A stretch of DNA of 64,000 bases from Myxococcales bacterium. Lineage in GTDB: Bacteria > Myxococcota_A > Polyangia > Haliangiales > Haliangiaceae. This document shows positions 57,822-64,000 of this stretch, piece by piece; within the stretch, counting starts at the first letter, position 1, and each line of letters opens with the position of its first letter. The stretch covers positions 633,631 to 697,630 of the forward strand of contig JADJUF010000007.1 of assembly GCA_016717005.1 (NCBI GenBank), read 5' to 3'. Below the pieces are notes generated by a model. It did not search any database. It had not been told where the DNA came from and was given only the letters and a program-made list of their open reading frames with translations. The position numbers and the translations under genes were made by a program.

Positions 57822-60146
57822 TCACTCGCCGTCGTAGCCGCCGTAGCCGTAGCCGCCGTAGCCGCCCGACTCGCCGCCGAGCAGCTCGTCGAGGCGCGCG
57901 CGGGTGGCGTCGTCGACGTCGACGCCGCGCGAGCGGATCTGCTGGGCGGCGGCGCCGCGCACCTGGGCCGAGGCGCCGGCGCTGGCGAGCACGCGCAGGA
58001 GCGCCTGATCCACGTCGTCGCCGCCGTTGTACGAGGCCCAGATCGCCGCGGACGCGAGGCCGTCGTCGCGATCCTCGATCGCGCGCGCCAGCGCCGCCGA
58101 CGCGCGCGGGTCGTCGACCGACCCCAGCCCCTGGACCGCGGCGACGCGGTCGCTGGTGTCGCCGGCCGTGGTCGCGGCCATCAGCGCGTCGACCGCGCGC
58201 GCCGAGCCGACCTGCCCGAGCGACGACAGCGCCTGGGCCTTGACGTTGGCGTCGGCGTCGCGCGTGAGCTGGATCAGCGACTCGATCGACGCGTCGTCGC
58301 CGGCCTGCACCAGGGCGCCGACCGAGGCCGCGCGCACCGACGGATCGCTGGCGCGCGCGGCGACCGCGAGCAGGCGCTGCGCGTCGGCGCCGCCGACGTT
58401 CGCGAGCGTGTAGGCGACGCCGCGGGCCAGATCGAGATCGTCGCCGCGGAGCACCTGCTCGGCCAGGTCGATCGCGTCCGGCGTCCCGCTGGCGAGGAGC
58501 TGCTGCAGCGCCTGGCCCTTGAGCTCGGGCTGGCCGCCGCGCACGACCTCGGCCAGCGCCGCGCGCACGTCGGCGGGGCTGCCGATCTGCCCGAGCGCGC
58601 CGAGCGCCGCCGCGGCCACGCCGGGGTCGTCGCCCTTGAGCGCGGCCAGGAGCGCCTGGCGCGCGTCGTCGGTGCCGATCCGGCCCAGGGCCCACGCCGC
58701 GCTCTGCGCCTCGGCCCGGCGATCCGAGAACAGCGCGTCGGTGAGGAGCTGGCCGACCACGGGATCGGTGGGGCTGGCGTTGGCCAGCGCGTCGAGCGCC
58801 TGGGTGCGGCTGCTGCCGTGCCCGTGCTCGGCCAGGTTCATCAGCGCGACCCGGGCCTCAGGGGCGCCGGCGTCGGCGAGCATCCGGATCGCCTCGGCCT
58901 TGTCCTGGCGGCCGCCGCTGTCGGCCAGCGCGATCGCCAGCGCGATCGCCTCGGGCTCGCCGGCCCGGACCAGCGCCGGCAGCACCGCCCGACGATCGGC
59001 CGGCCCGCCGTGGCGCGCGATCTCCAGCAGCGCGGCCTGGACGTCGGGGCTGCGCAGCTGCTGCAGCGCGCTGATCACCTGGCTCGAGGTCGGGCTGTCC
59101 GCGAGCGCCGCGTCGATCAACAGCTCGCGGGCCGCGTCGCCGCCCAGGTTGACCAGGGCCTGGGCCGCGGTCGCGACCAGGCTGCGATCGGTCACGGCCA
59201 GGAGCTGGCCCAGCGCCGTGACCGCGCCGGCGCCGCCGAGCTCGCCGATCGCCGTCACCGCCGCGTAGCGCGCGCCGCTGGCGCCGTGCTGCGCGACCTC
59301 GACGAGCTGCGGCAGGTACCGCGGGTCGCCGGTGCGCGCCAGCGCGGCGACCGCCGAGGCGACCACGTTGGGATCGCCGGCGCCCAGCAGCGCGACGACC
59401 TTGGCGGCGGTGGCCTCGTCGGTCGGGCGCAAGTTGGCCAGCGCCTGGGCCCGGATGCGGGCGTCGCCGGCGTCGATCAGCCCGGCGAGGAGCGCCTGCG
59501 CGCGGTCGCCCGGGATCTGCGCCAGGGCGTAGACCGCGGTCGTCGCGCTGTCGAGATCGGTGGTCGGCACGAGCGCCGCCAGCCACGCCGCGGCGGCGTC
59601 GCTGCCGAGGGTCCCGAGCGCGTAGATGGCGGTCGTGCGCAGCGGATCGCCGCGATCGCTGGCGACCGCCTCGAGCACCGCCTCGGCGTCGACGCCGCCA
59701 GCGGTGGCCAGCCCGGCCAGCGCGGCGCCGCGGATCCGGGGCCGCGGGTCGTCGGTCAGCTCGATCAGCCGACCGACCGCGTGCGCGCTGCCGATCGTGC
59801 CGGCCGCGGCGATCACCGTCTCGGGGACCGACGCCCGCGGGTCATCGACCAGCGACAGCAGCGCGTCGGCGCCATCATCGGTGGCGATCGTGGCCAGCCG
59901 GTCGGCGTAGATCTGCAGCTCCTTGACCGAGCGCGCGCTGAGCAGCCGCGCGATGAGATCGCGCTCGGACAGCCCCACGGCCGCGGCGTCGACGCGCAGC
60001 GGGCGGCGAAGATCCTGCGCGGACCGGCCGCCGACCGCGGGTCGACCCGACCTGGGCCCGGCCGGCGCCGGCCGATGCCACGCCAGCGCGGCGGCGACGA
60101 CGGCGAGCACGGCGCACGCGAGCTGGTAACGGCGGACGGTGGTCAC
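57822..60146 (-). CDS. HEAT-repeat protein with N-terminal membrane anchor
   Basis: The protein has 774 residues from GTG 60146 with AGGAG at 6 nt. A single hydrophobic segment (YQLACAVLAVVAAALAW) anchors it or acts as a signal peptide. About 18-20 HEAT/PBS-lyase-like repeats of ~31 residues fill ~75-740, each with a helix pair in the pattern ARxALGxLGxxxAVxxLxxLL. The C-terminus is Gly/Tyr-rich (GGYGGYGYGGYDGE). Such solenoids are protein-binding scaffolds. No catalytic motif is seen. It lies between clpX (convergent) and the DksA-like gene (divergent). Confidence 0.8.
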   Translation of the reverse strand: MTTVRRYQLACAVLAVVAAALAWHRPAPAGPRSGRPAVGGRSAQDLRRPLRVDAAAVGLSERDLIARLLSARSVKELQIYADRLATIATDDGADALLSLVDDPRASVPETVIAAAGTIGSAHAVGRLIELTDDPRPRIRGAALAGLATAGGVDAEAVLEAVASDRGDPLRTTAIYALGTLGSDAAAAWLAALVPTTDLDSATTAVYALAQIPGDRAQALLAGLIDAGDARIRAQALANLRPTDEATAAKVVALLGAGDPNVVASAVAALARTGDPRYLPQLVEVAQHGASGARYAAVTAIGELGGAGAVTALGQLLAVTDRSLVATAAQALVNLGGDAARELLIDAALADSPTSSQVISALQQLRSPDVQAALLEIARHGGPADRRAVLPALVRAGEPEAIALAIALADSGGRQDKAEAIRMLADAGAPEARVALMNLAEHGHGSSRTQALDALANASPTDPVVGQLLTDALFSDRRAEAQSAAWALGRIGTDDARQALLAALKGDDPGVAAAALGALGQIGSPADVRAALAEVVRGGQPELKGQALQQLLASGTPDAIDLAEQVLRGDDLDLARGVAYTLANVGGADAQRLLAVAARASDPSVRAASVGALVQAGDDASIESLIQLTRDADANVKAQALSSLGQVGSARAVDALMAATTAGDTSDRVAAVQGLGSVDDPRASAALARAIEDRDDGLASAAIWASYNGGDDVDQALLRVLASAGASAQVRGAAAQQIRSRGVDVDDATRARLDELLGGESGGYGGYGYGGYDGE

Positions 60147-60280
60147 GGGTGCTCCTGGGCCGGGCGCGGGATCGCTGGCTCGGTCATCGAACGAACGAGC
60201 GACGGCCGCGGTTCATTTCCGGTGCGCGTCAAGCGCGGCGCCACGCAACCGGGACGAGGTGCACGGTGGCCCCCTGGTGA

Positions 60281-60310
60281 TTGACCTGCGCGCGCCGCGG
60301 TCCATAGACT
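60281..60310 (+). promoter_or_regulatory. Promoter of the DksA-like gene (TTGACC-N18-TAGACT)
   Basis: TTGACC (60281-60286), an 18-bp spacer and TAGACT (60305-60310). The -10 ends 6 nt before ATG 60317, so the message would be leaderless. This is the clearest two-box example of the leaderless group. Confidence 0.6.
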
Positions 60311-60316
60311 AGGGAC

Positions 60317-60691
60317 ATGCTCACGCCAACCGAGAGCGAGGAACTGCGCCTGCGCCTCGAGGCCGAACGCGGTCGCCTGGTCGTCAACGCCCACGCGGCG
60401 CTCGGCTTCACGATGGATCGCGATCGCGACCGGATCGGCCGCGACTCGATGGACGAGTCGATGGAGGAGGAGCTGTACTCGACCCAGCTGCGCCTGCACG
60501 ATCGCGAGAACTTCCTGCTGACCAAGATCCAGGACGCGCTCAAGCGCCTGCAGGCGGGGGAGATCGATGAGTGCGAGGAGTGCAGCGAGCCGATCGGGTT
60601 CCGGCGCCTGATGGCCCGCCCGGTCACGACCCTGTGCTTCGAGTGCAAGACCGCCCGGGAACAGGTCGAGGCCGACGTCGCGGAGGAGTGA
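60317..60691 (+). CDS. DksA/TraR-type zinc-finger protein
   Basis: The protein has 124 residues. An N-terminal coiled coil (~5-80) has the acidic tip region MDRDRDRIGRDSMDESMEEE, similar to the DxxDRAT..EE segment of DksA. A C4 zinc finger follows (CEECSEPIGFRRLMARPVTTLCFEC). DksA binds the secondary channel of RNA polymerase and works with ppGpp in starvation responses. Family identity is good; whether it is a true DksA ortholog or a paralog is unclear. Confidence 0.88.
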   Translation: MLTPTESEELRLRLEAERGRLVVNAHAALGFTMDRDRDRIGRDSMDESMEEELYSTQLRLHDRENFLLTKIQDALKRLQAGEIDECEECSEPIGFRRLMARPVTTLCFECKTAREQVEADVAEE

Positions 60692-60749
60692 GTCCATGTC
60701 GAGGCAGTGGGGCCTGGGGCGGGGTCGGTTTCGCGAGATCCACCCGGGT

Positions 60750-60779
60750 TTGCTAAGTGGTCGAATCCTCTGCTAGCAT
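60750..60779 (+). promoter_or_regulatory. Promoter of the second Ser/Thr kinase gene (TTGCTA-N18-TAGCAT)
   Basis: TTGCTA (60750-60755), an 18-bp spacer and TAGCAT (60774-60779, preceded by TGC) lie upstream of ATG 60795 and leave a leader of only ~9 nt. The -10 region is identical over nine bases (GCTAGCATC) to the one at the first kinase gene. Confidence 0.5.
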
Positions 60780-60794
60780 CTCCTTCGTCCTCGG

Positions 60795-62105
<1,311 letters not shown>

Positions 62106-62111
62106 GCCCGG

Positions 62112-62285
<174 letters not shown>

Positions 62286-62288
62286 GCG

Positions 62289-64000
62289 TCAGCGCCCGAG
62301 CAGCTGCCGGGCCTCGGCGGCCCGCTCGCCGTCGGGCCAGCGCTTGAGGTAGTGCTCGAGCGCGGTCCGCCCCTCCTTTACCCGGCGCGCGCTGATCCGC
62401 GCCTGCCCGAGCAAGAACCACGCGTCGGCGTTCTCGGGGTCGAGCTCGACGGCGCGCGCCAGGGTCGTCGCGGCCGCGGGCCAGTCCTCGGTCTCGACGT
62501 AGACCCGGCCGAGCACGCCGTGGGCGTCCGCGTTGGTCTCCTCCTTGCGCGTCGCCTCGATCAGCTGCGGTCGCGCGGTGGCGTAGTCCCCGACGCTGTA
62601 GGCGGCGTAGCCGACCCAGAGGCACGCGTCAGCGAAGGTCCGGCGCGGGGCGTTGGCGACGTTGGCCTTGGCCGCCTTGAAGTCGGCGAGCGCGTCCTGG
62701 GTACGGCCGCTGATCAGCGCGACCCGGCCGGTGACCAGGCCGGCGTCGGGCCGGTTGGGGAACTTGCGCAAGATGTCGTCCATCACCGTGCGCGCGCCCG
62801 CGGTGTCGTTGGCGGTCAGGTGCGCGTCGAGGAACAAGATCCAGGCCTCGAAGTCGCGATCGTCGGCGGCGATCGAGTCCTTGAGCTCGGCGATCGCGCG
62901 CTTGACGTCGCGGTACCGCAAGGCCAGGCGGCCGCGCTCGCGCGCCAGCTTCGCCGGGGGCGTCGCGTCCTGGTCGGCGGCCCGGTCGAGCAGCGCCTTG
63001 GCGCCCTCGAGATCGCCGGTGAACACCAGCGCGCGCGCGGTCTCGACCAGCACCGCGCCGTCGTCGGGCGCGCCCTCGAGCAGCCGGCGCAGGGCGTCGC
63101 GGCCGCCGATCGCGTCGCCGTCGTCGATCGCCAGCACCGCGGCCTCGCGCCGGGCGTCGCGCGAGACCAGCATCTCCTGGGCCTTGCCGTAGGCCGCGCG
63201 GGCCTCCTTGGCGTTGCCGAAGTCGCGCTCGACCCGCGCGAGCTCGAGCCAGGCCCGGCCGGTGACCGGCCCCGGCGCGCCGTCGGCGGTGATCCGGCCC
63301 AGCGCGATCCGCGCGTCCTGCCACTGCTTCTGGAGCCGCAGCGCCGAGGCGTAGGCGATCGTGAGCCGCGGCGGCGCCTGCTTGGAGTAGCGCGCCTCGA
63401 GCCGGGTCTGCGCGGCGTGGGCGTCGTTGCGCAGGAGGTCGACCTCGGCCCGCGCGACCAGCGCGTCGAGATCGTCGGGGCGCTTGGCCAGCGCCGCGTC
63501 GAGCAGCGCGGTGGCGCCGTCGGCGTCGCCGCGGGCGATCGAGATCTCGCCCCGCACGATCGCGAGGTCGACCGAGTCGGCGCCGCTGGTGACCGCGGCG
63601 ACCGCGGTGGCGGCCTCGTCGATCTTGCCGCTGACCAGGAGCCCGCGGGCGCGCACCGCGACGAGCCCCGGGCTGCTCGGCCACCGGGCCAGCCCCTGCT
63701 CGGCCAGGCGCCCCGCCTCGGCCACGTCGCCGAGCCCGAGCGCGAGGGCGGCCTGGGCCTCGAGCAGGCCGCGCGTGGTCCGCTGGCTGCTCTTGAGCCG
63801 CTCGATCGCCGCGCGGGCCTTGGGCGGATCGCCCGCGGCCAGGTTGACCTCGGCCAGCGCGAGCTGGGCCCACGCCGCCTGGCCCGGGGACACCCCGAGG
63901 CGTTGGTCGGCCACCGGGCGCGCCGCCTCGGCGTTGAGGCCCTCGAGCTCGGCGCGGAGCTTGTCGGCCTCGGCGCGCGCGCTGCCGCTCGCGGCCCGGA
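62289..64000 (-). CDS. TPR-repeat protein (5' end beyond the window)
   Basis: The frame is open from the right edge to the stop at 62289 (570 residues in view). It consists of successive TPR-like helix pairs, for example AAWAQLALAEVNLAAGDPPKARAA, AYASALRLQKQWQDARIALG, and the canonical WPAAATTLARAVELDPENADAWFLLGQARI near the C-terminus. The start lies outside the window, so a signal peptide or another N-terminal domain cannot be judged. It is probably a scaffold protein, as is usual for TPR families. Nothing indicates a specific partner. Confidence 0.85.
   Translation of the reverse strand, partial: RAASGSARAEADKLRAELEGLNAEAARPVADQRLGVSPGQAAWAQLALAEVNLAAGDPPKARAAIERLKSSQRTTRGLLEAQAALALGLGDVAEAGRLAEQGLARWPSSPGLVAVRARGLLVSGKIDEAATAVAAVTSGADSVDLAIVRGEISIARGDADGATALLDAALAKRPDDLDALVARAEVDLLRNDAHAAQTRLEARYSKQAPPRLTIAYASALRLQKQWQDARIALGRITADGAPGPVTGRAWLELARVERDFGNAKEARAAYGKAQEMLVSRDARREAAVLAIDDGDAIGGRDALRRLLEGAPDDGAVLVETARALVFTGDLEGAKALLDRAADQDATPPAKLARERGRLALRYRDVKRAIAELKDSIAADDRDFEAWILFLDAHLTANDTAGARTVMDDILRKFPNRPDAGLVTGRVALISGRTQDALADFKAAKANVANAPRRTFADACLWVGYAAYSVGDYATARPQLIEATRKEETNADAHGVLGRVYVETEDWPAAATTLARAVELDPENADAWFLLGQARISARRVKEGRTALEHYLKRWPDGERAAEARQLLGR

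Overview
This window comes from a very GC-rich chromosome (third codon positions are almost all G or C, and long antisense open frames are everywhere). Gene content points to a myxobacterium-like member of the Myxococcota. The evidence is two membrane-anchored Hanks-type Ser/Thr kinases, a PP2C phosphatase fused to a cyclic-nucleotide-binding-like domain, a PilZ protein with a PEGA segment, an AgmX/PglI-type C-terminal domain, many lipoproteins, a large thrombospondin-type-3/MopE-like lipoprotein and a regulatory PTS with HPr kinase. Placement below phylum would be a guess. I recognised no rRNA, tRNA, CRISPR array, prophage or transposase.

Layout. 1-4,000: a damaged restriction island: a DNA methyltransferase (restriction-modification type), a divergent Mrr-type endonuclease and a small unknown gene, all carrying apparent frameshifts. 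4,200-4,770: a tandem array of a ~124-bp hairpin-rich repeat that recurs near 19.5 kb and 37.2 kb. 4.8-16.1 kb: minus-strand cell-envelope genes (PAS-like protein, lipase-like hydrolase, frameshifted M16 peptidase, TonB-like protein, outer-membrane protein, two lipoproteins including a 5'-nucleotidase). 16.2-24.1 kb: plus-strand pyruvate kinase, a Ser/Thr kinase, a TPR protein and the TSP3 lipoprotein. 24.3-31.7 kb: transglutaminase-like lipoprotein, a membrane protein, a TlpA/response-regulator/CobW operon, and a protease-propeller-barrel protein back to back with a small lipoprotein gene. 31.8-36.9 kb: the operon hpf-ptsN-hprK-rapZ-ptsH-ptsI. 37.4-46.8 kb: Crp/Fnr regulator, CPBP protease, AgmX-like and PilZ/PEGA proteins, gamma-glutamyltransferase, a methyltransferase and a biotin carboxylase. 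47.0-53.3 kb: pyrG, a large GC-rich tandem array, rpoN, an L,D-transpeptidase and pdxA. 53.4-64 kb: DUF3108-like lipoprotein, PP2C-cNMP fusion, winged-helix regulator, clpX, a HEAT-repeat protein, a DksA-like protein, a second Ser/Thr kinase and a TPR protein that runs off the window.

Genes that work together. EI, HPr, a IIA-Ntr-like protein, HPr kinase and RapZ form a phospho-relay with no sugar permease in view, so a regulatory role is likely. RpoN is encoded about 12.5 kb from hpf rather than next to it. Reversible Ser/Thr phosphorylation is represented by two kinases and one PP2C phosphatase.

Most notable signals. (1) At least 14 genes have a TANNNT box 6-8 nt before the start codon, which suggests widespread leaderless transcription. 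(2) The ~124-bp repeat family forms hairpins with GCGA and CTTG loops; one stem differs in sequence between loci but stays paired. (3) Several tandem arrays have grown from gene ends, including a triplicated pdxA/L,D-transpeptidase junction. (4) Frameshifts are concentrated in the restriction island.
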